Shown in pieces: positions 45,601 to 51,610 of a DNA stretch of 64,000 bases. The stretch's first letter is position 1, and each line of letters starts with the position of its first letter. Origin of the DNA: Pseudomonas synxantha (GTDB lineage: Bacteria > Pseudomonadota > Gammaproteobacteria > Pseudomonadales > Pseudomonadaceae); assembly GCF_900105675.1 (NCBI RefSeq), contig NZ_LT629786.1, positions 1,922,001-1,986,000 on the forward strand, given 5' to 3'. The position numbers were made by a program, and so were the translations under genes. The notes under the pieces were generated by a model. The model was not told the origin of the DNA, searched no databases, and saw only the letters and a list, made by a program, of their open reading frames with translations.

Positions 45601-45729
45601 TATGGTCTGGCCATCGCGAAACAACATTTGGGCGTCACCGTCGACTCGATAAAAAACGTGGTGATCGAACATTCACCGCGCCAGGGAAGCGCCGGTCAAA
45701 TCCACCATACGGGGGTGGTAAGCCGCTGA
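39604..45729 (+). CDS. Two-partner secretion exoprotein with YDG repeats
   Basis: 2041-aa secreted TpsA-type protein. Residues 1-35 form an extended signal peptide region (SLNHVYRLVWSDVAQAYVAV), followed by a hydrophobic core (LAALGLLGASVAQA). Then comes the filamentous-haemagglutinin N-terminal domain with ISQNGNHMVIDQ, WNSFDVGRDASVTFQQP and VWLLNPSGVVIGKG, which is the secretion signal. A beta-helical passenger runs to about residue 930. Residues 1025-1728 are eight tandem 88-residue modules (unit SGKVYDGNTTA, NLGNVQLVGVVDGDADELQ...), preceded and followed by one diverged module. The tail (residues about 1820-2041) has EDGVSTPATKNVLNLY. YDG modules occur in bacterial surface adhesins. Role: adhesion or aggregation, inferred. 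Confidence 0.92.
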   Translation: MKNASLNHVYRLVWSDVAQAYVAVSEHTNARGKRGGLMATLAALGLLGASVAQAADLPTGGTIVGGAGSISQNGNHMVIDQSTGKLVTNWNSFDVGRDASVTFQQPNSASVALNRVVGGGNASQILGKLNANGQVWLLNPSGVVIGKGAQVNVGGLVASSLKISDEDFLAGKTTLGGGAGAGAVSNQGRITTTEGGVVALIGPQVSNSGVIHTPGGSTALAAGDKVSLDFTGDGLVSVNVDRGVLDALVQNSGQISADGGLVTLSARSADAAISSVVNNTGLIEAKGMLKRNGRIVLDGDDQGGSTQVAGVLDVSSQQGKGGDIVITGEQIALTGAALDASGTHGGGTVKVGGGWQGKDTSIANARRVTVDARTTVRADSTGQGDGGTAVFWADDSTRFAGTVSVRGGAQSGNGGKAEVSGKQTLQYSGVTDARASHGRTGDLLLDPATITVRGGGTAGDAITGSSVTEKALEAQTANVLLQATDSITFADLTQNGGDGTITMQNDVSFRAEAAGGSDAVISFANAANTLEVSGTGSIYMQAGGSGSGSIKNSFNLIAHGAGANPALADLPTHNVGNIGSGVPGAGSITLLGADGLTIAGAVSTHGGYVRLSSDSDTGGRGALTINTPINTAGGNLYLSFGATNYPESIATLTGDIALGAGRLYFGDAMGAKGLGGSTGEKRLGGKLTLNGDVNFSTPLTMLGGASIYTDGNINFTSNVKLDTGNDALTLRATNIDFTQATLQNVSTASLRLEPWNIATNISLDGSDGIATANTLGKLDNIMNLTIGRLDGTGTTTVNNSGFGFQANNSLTLLNGSIQVDGALQNTSSTGHVIARAGQADVVIGNAGSVTGKGSGDAVVLSAARNFINNAGSAALNASNSNGRWLTYSTSPEADVRGGLPLDFKQYNAHYGDTLAQSGGNGHIYTVAPKVAVGLTGEVSKTYDGDAHATVKANNFTATSGAIDGDDISLIIAGYDTASYDTKNAGSAKTVTVNGISLGEAQNGNAKVYGYQLVSNTASGDIGNIDKKVLTATADVSGKVYDGNTAAGLNNIQLVGVISGDVGNLDVVGNQGSFIDKNAGTGKSVTGTGISLGGAEAGNYSFNTGAQIGTGVIDKKTLTATADVSGKVYDGNTTASLGNVQLVGVVDGDADELQVVGNQGSFIDKNAGIGKSVTGTGISLAGEESGNYNFNTGAQIGTGVIDKKTLTATADVSGKVYDGNTTANLGNVQLVGVVDGDADELQVVGNQGSFIDKNAGVGKSVTGTGISLAGEEAGNYSFNTGAQIGTGVIDKKTLTATADVSGKVYDGNTTANLGNVQLVGVVDGDADELQVVGNQGSFIDKNAGVDKSVTGTGISLAGEEAGNYSFNTGAQIGTGVIDKKTLTATADVSGKVYDGNTTANLGNVQLVGVVDGDADELQVVGNQGSFIDKNAGVGKSVTGTGISLAGEESGNYNFNTGAQIGTGVIDKKTLTATADVSGKVYDGNTTANLGNVQLVGVVDGDADELQVVGNQGSFIDKNAGVGKSVTGTGISLAGEEAGNYSFNTGAQIGTGVIDKKTLTATADVSGKVYDGNTTAILGNVQLVGVVDGDADELQVVGNQGSFIDKNAGVGKSVTGTGISLAGEEAGNYSFNTGAQIGTGVIDKKTLTATADVSGKVYDGNTTASLGNVQLVGVVDGDADELQVVGNQGSFIDKNAGVDKSVTGTGISLAGEEAGNYSFNTGAQIGTGVIDKKTLTAAVDIADKLHDGSTTATIRDVTLGGVVAGDSVGAIGSADFLTPGAGRNKPVAVIGLQLIGNDFANYQLASDRVSGSASVDAPLYTPVGLLGKTEGANGTALTANQPQTRPDQAAARYTQPMAATALVTNESAITPRALDIGANAPLRGDLLSANGNFSLVVEDGVSTPATKNVLNLYSSHAGKELLGQGKYAASDMGNNILLEKVASTLRNLPMLQEQGVSRSQGSVALGTGELLLISVSMLKDATLLVEAEPVTQALSNEELATYGLAIAKQHLGVTVDSIKNVVIEHSPRQGSAGQIHHTGVVSR
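42676..44787 (+). repeat. Eight tandem 264-bp YDG repeat units
   Basis: GACAAG at the start of each unit falls at 42676, 42940, 43204, 43468, 43732, 43996, 44260 and 44524, exactly 264 bp (88 codons) apart. The first unit is diverged (GDVGNLDVVGNQGS); the other seven are nearly identical in DNA. The next boundary is at 44788, where a diverged ninth module begins. Confidence 0.95.
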
Positions 45730-45770
45730 TTGATCCCACCTGATGGCTGAATAGGTGGGCCCTGACAAAA

Positions 45771-45802
45771 ACGCCCGATGCGCTGCATCGGGCGTTTTTT
45801 TT
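45771..45802 (+). terminator. Strong rho-independent terminator
   Basis: CGCCCGATGC pairs with GCATCGGGCG around a 3-nt loop and is followed by eight T; it is preceded by A-rich DNA, so it can also work for the convergent HxlR gene. It ends the two-partner secretion operon. Confidence 0.92.
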
Positions 45803-45858
45803 GCTGGTCCGGTTCTTTAGAGTAATCAGGCGCCGATGGCTTAGTCGATATCCGGCCC

Positions 45859-46302
45859 TTACTGTTCGTCATAACGCCTGCGCGCCTCGTTAAAATGCCC
45901 CGACTGCTCGATCACCCACGTCCACAGCGGAATCATCTGCACCAATAAGCCCATACCAAGATCGGTCAGGGCGTACTCGACCCGTAAGGGCTTTTCGCCA
46001 AAATCGTGACGAGAGATCAGCCCGTCGCGCTCCAGCTGACGCAGTGTGTGAGTGAGCATGCGTTGAGTGACGCCGTGCAATCGGCGACGTAACTCCGCGT
46101 GTCGCAAGGGGCTGGTCACGCCCAGTGCATGCACCACGCCCAGTGACCACCGATTGCCTGAATGGCCCAGGATATCGCGCTTAAGACCATCCTCGTCGTC
46201 GCTGAGCGCGCGACAGGCACCCTGCGAAAGCCGCACGATTTCCTGAGCGTCCAGGCCGCTCGGTATCACCGATGTACCTACTTTTTGCGCATCGATGCCC
46301 AT
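45859..46302 (-). CDS. HxlR-family transcriptional regulator
   Basis: 147-aa winged-helix protein of the HxlR/MarR-like type: ILGHSGNRWSLGVVHALGVT, RHAELRRRLHGVTQRMLTHT and LRQLERDGLISRHDFGE. These regulators often act as redox- or electrophile-responsive activators or repressors. It is divergent from the NmrA-like gene with a 47-nt gap and probably controls it. The start at 46302 is the family's usual position. Confidence 0.92.
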   Translation of the reverse strand: MGIDAQKVGTSVIPSGLDAQEIVRLSQGACRALSDDEDGLKRDILGHSGNRWSLGVVHALGVTSPLRHAELRRRLHGVTQRMLTHTLRQLERDGLISRHDFGEKPLRVEYALTDLGMGLLVQMIPLWTWVIEQSGHFNEARRRYDEQ

Positions 46303-46349
46303 GGCAAGATCCCCAGCTTCAAGTCAATTGCGCCAATCAGAGGTTTACC

Positions 46350-47294
46350 ATGCAGGCTGCTAGTTCAAACGTCAAACAACGTATTCTGGTATTAGGCGCC
46401 GGTGAGCTGGGGCTTGCCGTGCTACAAGGCCTGGCCGCTCGATCAACCGAATTGGCGAGCATCAGCGTGCTGCTGCGCCAGGCGGCGTTGCAGAGCTCAT
46501 CCCAGGAAAAACAACGGGAAATCGAAGCGATCAGGACGCTCGGTGTCGACATCGAGACAGCCGACATCACGCAGGCCGGCGAGGAAGAACTTGCCGCGGT
46601 GTTGGGACGCTTCGATACAGTGATCAGCTGCGTGGGGTTTGCGGCGGGCCGGGGCACCCAGCGCAAGGTGACCGAGGCCGCGCTCGCGTCAGGTGTGAAA
46701 CGCTACATTCCCTGGCAGTTCGGCGTTGACTATGACGTGATTGGCCGTGGCAGCCCGCAAGACCTGTTCGATGAGCAATTGGATGTCCGCGACCTGTTGC
46801 GTGCGCAATCGCGGACTGAGTGGGTGATTATTTCAACCGGCATGTTCACCAGCTTTCTGTTCGATCCGGCTTTCGGGGTCGTTGACCTGCACGGCGGACA
46901 GGTCAATGCGCTGGGCAGCGTCGAGACCAGGGTTACGGTGACGACGCCAGAAGACATCGGCAAGCTCACCGCGGCCATCGTCCTCCAGCACCCGTGCATC
47001 GTCAATCAGGTGGTATACACGGCTGGCGACACCCTCAGTTACGGCGACGTGGCCGATCTGCTTGAGCGCGTCACCGGACAAAAAATCCAGCGCCGAGTGC
47101 TTAGCGTACAGCGATTGCTGGCAGACCTTGAGGAAATGCCTGACGATAATCTACGCAAATACCGCGCTGTTTTCGCGATGGGCCGAGGTGTCGCCTGGGA
47201 TGTAGCGCTGACATTCAATGGAGCCCATGAATTACCTGTGACCAGCGCGGAACAATGGGCGCAGTCTAATTTAAGTCGTCGCGAGGGATTCTAG
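46350..47294 (+). CDS. NmrA-like / isoflavone-reductase-type NAD(P)-binding protein
   Basis: 314-aa cytoplasmic protein with an atypical short-chain dehydrogenase fold. The dinucleotide fingerprint is RILVLGAGELGLAVLQGLA; FDTVISCVGFAAGRGTQRKV and IPWQFGVDYDVIGRGSPQDL follow. Such proteins are either aromatic alcohol or quinone reductases or redox sensors. AGAGGTTTACC stands before the ATG at 46350, and an in-frame ATG at 46272 is rejected because it lies inside the divergent HxlR gene. Control by the divergent HxlR gene is likely. Confidence 0.88.
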   Translation: MQAASSNVKQRILVLGAGELGLAVLQGLAARSTELASISVLLRQAALQSSSQEKQREIEAIRTLGVDIETADITQAGEEELAAVLGRFDTVISCVGFAAGRGTQRKVTEAALASGVKRYIPWQFGVDYDVIGRGSPQDLFDEQLDVRDLLRAQSRTEWVIISTGMFTSFLFDPAFGVVDLHGGQVNALGSVETRVTVTTPEDIGKLTAAIVLQHPCIVNQVVYTAGDTLSYGDVADLLERVTGQKIQRRVLSVQRLLADLEEMPDDNLRKYRAVFAMGRGVAWDVALTFNGAHELPVTSAEQWAQSNLSRREGF

Positions 47295-47376
47295 GCTTGC
47301 GGCAACATTAAACTGCTCGCCACCTCAGCACCGGCAATTCATTGGTGGGCTGTATCACAGGCGCGACGCGGCTCAC

Positions 47377-47471
47377 CGAGCAATCATCCCGGCTGCTTGT
47401 TCGGTTGCTTCGGTGGTACGTGTCGCGAGTTTACGCACCTCGTCGGCCACCACAGCGAAACCGCGCCCATG
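47377..47471 (-). pseudogene. Chemoreceptor signalling-tip fragment
   Basis: The minus strand reads [20 protein letters not shown] followed by ATEQAAGMIAR, the conserved tip region of methyl-accepting chemotaxis proteins. Neither the preceding [15 protein letters not shown] nor any start or continuation is present. It is a decayed fragment in the gap between the NmrA-like gene and the LysE gene. Confidence 0.75.
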
Positions 47472-47539
47472 TCCGCTGATGCGTGACTTGCGCCTCTCGC
47501 AGCGCATTCTGCTCGTGCTGCCTGGCGCCTACGGCCGGA

Positions 47540-48160
47540 TCAAGCCCTGCGCGCTGTCAACAACACCGTCGCCGCCGCCGACAACAACCCCGCGCAGCAA
47601 CGATTGAAGAGGCGCTTGCCACGTGGCTCGGCGAACCAGCGGCGCATATGCAGGCCCATATAGGCGTAGGCGCTGATGGCGACCCATTCCAGGGCCAGGA
47701 ACATCGCGCCCAGCAGGGCGAATTGCGTGGTGATGGGTTGGCCGGGCACCACGAACTGGGGGAGGAAGGCGGTGAAGATCAGGATAGCCTTGGGGTTGCC
47801 CGCCGCCACCAGAAACTCCTGTCGCGCCAAGGCCAATAAGCCGACTTTGTTGGTGGCCGTTTGGGTCTCTGCCTGTGGGTCCGCACGCCATAGCTGATAG
47901 GCCAGGTAAAACAGATACGCCGCGCCGAGAATCTTGATTGCGTAGAACAACAATTCCGAGGTCTGCAGCACCACCGCCAACCCGGCAGAGGCGAGGGCAA
48001 TCATGCCGGCGAAGGCCAGCAGGCGGCCGAGACCGGCCAGGCAGGAGGTGCGAAAGCCGTAGCGGGTGGCGTTACTCACCGACAGCAGGTTATTGGGGCC
48101 GGGCGCCATATTCAGGGCGAAGCAGGCGGGGAGAAAGAGGGCGAGGGTGGCGAGGTCCAT
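47540..48160 (-). CDS. LysE-family amino acid exporter
   Basis: 206-aa inner-membrane protein with about six hydrophobic segments. The start carries FLPACFALNMAPGPNNLLSV, the LysE/RhtB signature, then SNATRYGFRTSCLAGLGRLL. It is expected to export an amino acid or related metabolite. CTGGAGCCGCC precedes the ATG at 48160; an in-frame ATG at 48271 is rejected. It is divergent from the ProC-like gene. Confidence 0.9.
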   Translation of the reverse strand: MDLATLALFLPACFALNMAPGPNNLLSVSNATRYGFRTSCLAGLGRLLAFAGMIALASAGLAVVLQTSELLFYAIKILGAAYLFYLAYQLWRADPQAETQTATNKVGLLALARQEFLVAAGNPKAILIFTAFLPQFVVPGQPITTQFALLGAMFLALEWVAISAYAYMGLHMRRWFAEPRGKRLFNRCCAGLLSAAATVLLTARRA

Positions 48161-48303
48161 GGCGGCTCCAGGTGACAGGTGGCAGAGGCATGAGCATAAG
48201 GCTACGTGGCGCGGTTGGACAATCCTTGCGTTGGCCCGCTGCCTTGTAATCTGGCTATGATGCTGCGACACCCTTCACGGGCTTTCGAAACGGAGGAAAC
48301 ACC

Positions 48304-49092
48304 TTGCTGAGCATCGGCATCCTGGGCGTCGGCGAATTGACTGAAAAAGTGGTGATCGGCTTGCGTCGCGGCGGTTTCAGTGGGCGGGTGCTGCTGTCGC
48401 CACGCAACCGTGAGCGCGCCCGGCAGTTGGGCAGGGCCTGGGCTGGTGAGGTCATGGCCGACAACCAGGACGTGGTCGATCAGGCGGACCTGTTGTTCCT
48501 GGGTGTGCGCCCTGAGGTGGTGGAGGCGCTTTCCAGGGAGGTCCGCCTCAAGCCAGGGCAACCCCTGGTTTCCCTGGTCGCCGGCATGAAATTGAATGAC
48601 CTGCTGCGTTGCTTCCCACAGGCGCAGCCCGTGCGGGCGATGCTGTCCTATGCCGCGCAGATCAACCAGTCGACCGTGGTGGTCACGCCAGCGGGGCAGG
48701 CCCATGAGGCGTTGTTGGGCACCCTTGGATCGTTGATCGTGCTGGATCAGGAAGATGCCTTCGAACTGGCCACGGTAACAGCCTGCATGAACGGCTGGTT
48801 CTATTTCTTTCTCAATGATCTTCAGCAGTGGTTTACCGATAAAGGACTGAGTCCGGAGCATGCCCGGCAATTGGTGATGGGCAATATGCAGGACTGCCTG
48901 GCGAGCGCCGGTCATCAGCCCCAGGCGCGCATGGACACCTTGGGCAATGCCATCGCGACGCCGGGCACCTTCACGGCTGCCGGGCTCGAAGTGCTGCGCG
49001 ACAAAGGCGCGCCGCAGGCGTGGGCAGCGGCGTGTGATGAGGTGCTGGAGCGCCTGCAGAAAACGTCGCAGGGGCACTCCGGCGATCAATAA
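48304..49092 (+). CDS. Pyrroline-5-carboxylate reductase-like protein, TTG start
   Basis: 262-aa protein with an N-terminal Rossmann fold (SIGILGVGELTEKVVIGLRR) and the ProC/F420-oxidoreductase-like LVSLVAGMKLNDLLRCFPQ, QPVRAMLSYAAQ and NAIATPGTFTAAGLEVLRDK. The last matches the ProC C-terminal helical region. The start is TTG at 48304, marked by a strong GGAGG five nucleotides before it; no ATG fits. A true proline-biosynthesis role is not certain, because proC is usually next to other genes. Confidence 0.85.
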   Translation: MLSIGILGVGELTEKVVIGLRRGGFSGRVLLSPRNRERARQLGRAWAGEVMADNQDVVDQADLLFLGVRPEVVEALSREVRLKPGQPLVSLVAGMKLNDLLRCFPQAQPVRAMLSYAAQINQSTVVVTPAGQAHEALLGTLGSLIVLDQEDAFELATVTACMNGWFYFFLNDLQQWFTDKGLSPEHARQLVMGNMQDCLASAGHQPQARMDTLGNAIATPGTFTAAGLEVLRDKGAPQAWAAACDEVLERLQKTSQGHSGDQ

Positions 49093-49179
49093 CCCTCAAG
49101 TTCTTAACAAAGGTTTACACCACTGGGCGCGCTCATTCGGTATGTTTTTCAGCCACTTGCGTAACCGGGTAGTGCCTCG

Positions 49180-49845
49180 ATGCAGACTTGTCATCAGCGG
49201 TTGGATCCGCAGCTCATCACCATCCGCCGGCTGTTTCCAAGCCCGTTGGCCAGCATCCAGGTGCCGGATGCGCAATGGCTCAACGGCGAGCTCAAAGCCC
49301 TGATTGCCCAGCGCATGGCCGCCGACACCCTGGGGGCGCAGCGCAGCAATACCGGCGGTTGGCAGTCCGCCCATGATTTCCCGGAGTGGGGCGGGGTAGC
49401 CTGCGAGACACTGGTGAGGTTTGCCACAGAGTTCGCCACTCAACTGACAGCAGTGCATAGCGAGCAATACGGCTTTATCGAGCCCGGTTTCGAATGGAAG
49501 ATCAATGCCTGGGTGAACGTGAATGAGGCCGGGCACAGCAATGCATTGCACGGCCACCCGGGAGCGTTCTGGTCCGGGGTGTATTGGGTCGATGCCGGTG
49601 GCCGGGAGGACGATCCGGCAGTGGGTGGGGACCTGGAATTTCTCGACCCGCGCGGCATGGTGGCCTCGACCTATAACCCGGCCCTGCGAATGAGAGTGGA
49701 GGACTGCCTGACTGCCGGGTTCAGTAGTACCTGCGCGGCGGCCAGTGGCACCTTTGTCATGTTTCCGTCTTGGCTGATGCACTCGGTACGACGCTTTTCA
49801 GGTACGCGGCCGCGGATCTCAATTGCGTTCAACTTTGGGGTTTGA
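49180..49845 (+). CDS. 2OG-Fe(II) oxygenase (2OG-FeII_Oxy_5 type)
   Basis: 221-aa cytoplasmic protein of the uncharacterised 2-oxoglutarate-dependent oxygenase group. The motif NALHGHPGAFWSGVYWVDAG contains metal-binding His residues, GGDLEFLDPRG carries the Asp, and FPSWLMHSVRRFSGTRPRIS holds the second His and the 2-oxoglutarate-binding Arg. The substrate is unknown. The ATG at 49180 lacks a clear Shine-Dalgarno sequence. It stands between the ProC-like gene and the sigma factor gene with no sign of an operon. Confidence 0.85.
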   Translation: MQTCHQRLDPQLITIRRLFPSPLASIQVPDAQWLNGELKALIAQRMAADTLGAQRSNTGGWQSAHDFPEWGGVACETLVRFATEFATQLTAVHSEQYGFIEPGFEWKINAWVNVNEAGHSNALHGHPGAFWSGVYWVDAGGREDDPAVGGDLEFLDPRGMVASTYNPALRMRVEDCLTAGFSSTCAAASGTFVMFPSWLMHSVRRFSGTRPRISIAFNFGV

Positions 49846-50000
49846 GCGTGCCCGGCCGGGGGCGCAGCCGCCTGAGTAGAGATAGCATCGGGCGTCAGGG
49901 TCGTGGAATACCCCTCAGAACATCGCCGATTGTTGCCCGCCAATACCGCTGCTTCATTGCAGGACTTTTTACGTGTACGGGTAAGACGTTTCACTGATAG

Positions 50001-50019
50001 AATGCGATGAATTCTCATT
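50001..50019 (+). promoter_or_regulatory. Fur-box-like site upstream of sigma factor gene
   Basis: AATGCGATGAATTCTCATT; the complement contains the TAATGAGAAT half of a Pseudomonas Fur box, the other half is degraded. It lies directly before the FecI-type gene, as expected for iron repression. Confidence 0.5.
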
Positions 50020-50036
50020 AACATCTGTCTTATACC

Positions 50037-50570
50037 GTGCAACCAACTTCACCAGCCAATCATCACGTGTCTCAATCTATCGGGCAACTCTACAGCCACC
50101 ACCACGGTTGGCTGCAGGGTTGGTTGCGCAGGCGTCTGGGCAATGCGGCTGATGCGGCAGACCTGGCCCAGGATACGTTCGTGCGTTTGCTCAGCAGTGG
50201 GCCTGGCGAGCCGCTGAACTTCACAACTCCACGTGCGTATCTGGCCACTGTTGCCAATCGCCTCACCCTCAACCTCTACCGCCGTCGCTCACTGGAACAG
50301 GCCTACCTGGCTGCGCTGGCGCAAACCCCGGAAGACCTGGCGCCGTCGCTGGAACATCAGGCGCTGGTGCTTGAAGCCCTCGACGAGATCGACCAGGTAC
50401 TTGCGCTCTTGCCGGCCAAAACCCGGCAAGCGTTCCTGATGTCACAACTGGAGGGGTATACGCAGGAAGAGATCGCCAGCCGGCTCGGTCTCAGCGTGCG
50501 TTCGGTACAGCGCTACCTTGCGCGGGCTCTGGAAGAATGCATTGTGCTCGCCAGCCAGAGCGCGGCATGA
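50037..50570 (+). CDS. FecI-type ECF sigma factor
   Basis: 177-aa ECF sigma factor. Region 2 is YSHHHGWLQGWLRRRLGNAA and DLAQDTFVRLLSSG; region 4 is RQAFLMSQLEGYTQEEIASR with the helix LGLSVRSVQRYLARALEE. It directs transcription of the neighbouring receptor in response to siderophore signalling. The start is a GTG; GTG at 50037 and GTG at 50067 are both possible, with no clear ribosome binding site for either. It overlaps the fecR-like gene by 4 nt (ATGA). Confidence 0.92.
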   Translation: MQPTSPANHHVSQSIGQLYSHHHGWLQGWLRRRLGNAADAADLAQDTFVRLLSSGPGEPLNFTTPRAYLATVANRLTLNLYRRRSLEQAYLAALAQTPEDLAPSLEHQALVLEALDEIDQVLALLPAKTRQAFLMSQLEGYTQEEIASRLGLSVRSVQRYLARALEECIVLASQSAA

Positions 50571-51535
50571 ATAACACGCCCATCGACCGGCGTATTGCCC
50601 GCGAAGCGGCCAACTGGTACGTACGCTTGCAGAACAGCAACACGTGCGCCGCCGAGCATGCCGCTGGCGCCGAGTGGCGGGCGCGGCATGCCGACCACGA
50701 ACGGGCCTGGCAACTGGCCGAACAGTTTTGCGGCCGAGCCCAGCAGCTTGCCGCACGTGCAGAGCGCGCAGCGCTTGAGCGCCCACGCGGCCTGGAGCGG
50801 CGGCAGGTGCTCAAGACCCTGGCGATGCTGATCGCTGCCGCTCCGCTGGGCCTTGCCGCCCATCGGGGGCTGCCATGGCGCGAGTGGCAGGCGGACGAGC
50901 GCACCGCCGCAGGCGAGCAGCGCACCCTGAACCTGCCGGATGGCGCGCAGATTCGCCTGAACACTGGCAGCGCTGTCGACATTGCCTACGACGGCAGCGT
51001 TCGTCGCATACGTCTTATCGCAGGCGAGATGCTCTTTGAGGTGCCCCACATGACTGCGGGGCCGCCGTTCATCGTCGACACCGCCGAAGCCCACATCGTC
51101 CTTTTCGGCAACCGCCTAATGGTGCGCCAATACCCGCAGCGCACTTACCTCGCCGCGCTGGACGGCACGGCCGTGGTGCGCCCGCGGCTGTTACCCGGGG
51201 AGGAGGGCATGATGCGCCTGGCAGCGGGCCGGCAGACCTACGTCAACAACCAGGCCGTGGAACCTTCGATGACACTGGCGCATAACCGTCTGGACTGGCT
51301 TGCCGGTGTGCTGCGCGCAGAAAAGATGCGCCTGGATGATTTCATCACTGAGTTGAATCGCTATCGTCCCGGCCTGCTGCGTTGCGATCCAGCCGTCGCA
51401 GGGTTGCTGATCTCCGGCACCTTCCAGTTGCGCGATACCGACCAGATTCTCCAGGCTCTCAGCCAGACGCTGCCGGTAAGCGTCCTTTACCGCACGCCCT
51501 ACTGGGTGACTGTCACCACGCGTAGAAACGCGTAA
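50567..51535 (+). CDS. FecR-type anti-sigma regulator
   Basis: 322-aa protein with a cytoplasmic N-terminal part (AREAANWYVRLQNSNTCAAE), one membrane helix (LKTLAMLIAAAPLGLAAHRG) and a periplasmic FecR domain (LNLPDGAQIRLNTGSAVDIA, RLIAGEMLFEVPH). The C-terminus has GLLISGTFQLRDTDQILQAL, the STN-like part that contacts the receptor. It passes the signal from the receptor to the sigma factor and is translated by 4-nt overlap from it. Confidence 0.92.
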   Translation: MNNTPIDRRIAREAANWYVRLQNSNTCAAEHAAGAEWRARHADHERAWQLAEQFCGRAQQLAARAERAALERPRGLERRQVLKTLAMLIAAAPLGLAAHRGLPWREWQADERTAAGEQRTLNLPDGAQIRLNTGSAVDIAYDGSVRRIRLIAGEMLFEVPHMTAGPPFIVDTAEAHIVLFGNRLMVRQYPQRTYLAALDGTAVVRPRLLPGEEGMMRLAAGRQTYVNNQAVEPSMTLAHNRLDWLAGVLRAEKMRLDDFITELNRYRPGLLRCDPAVAGLLISGTFQLRDTDQILQALSQTLPVSVLYRTPYWVTVTTRRNA

Positions 51536-51610
51536 ATAAGCGTGTCGTGTTTTTGCCCAGCTACGTGTCCCTCTCATAACAACATCACTTTCATGGGCGG
51601 GGACGAACAC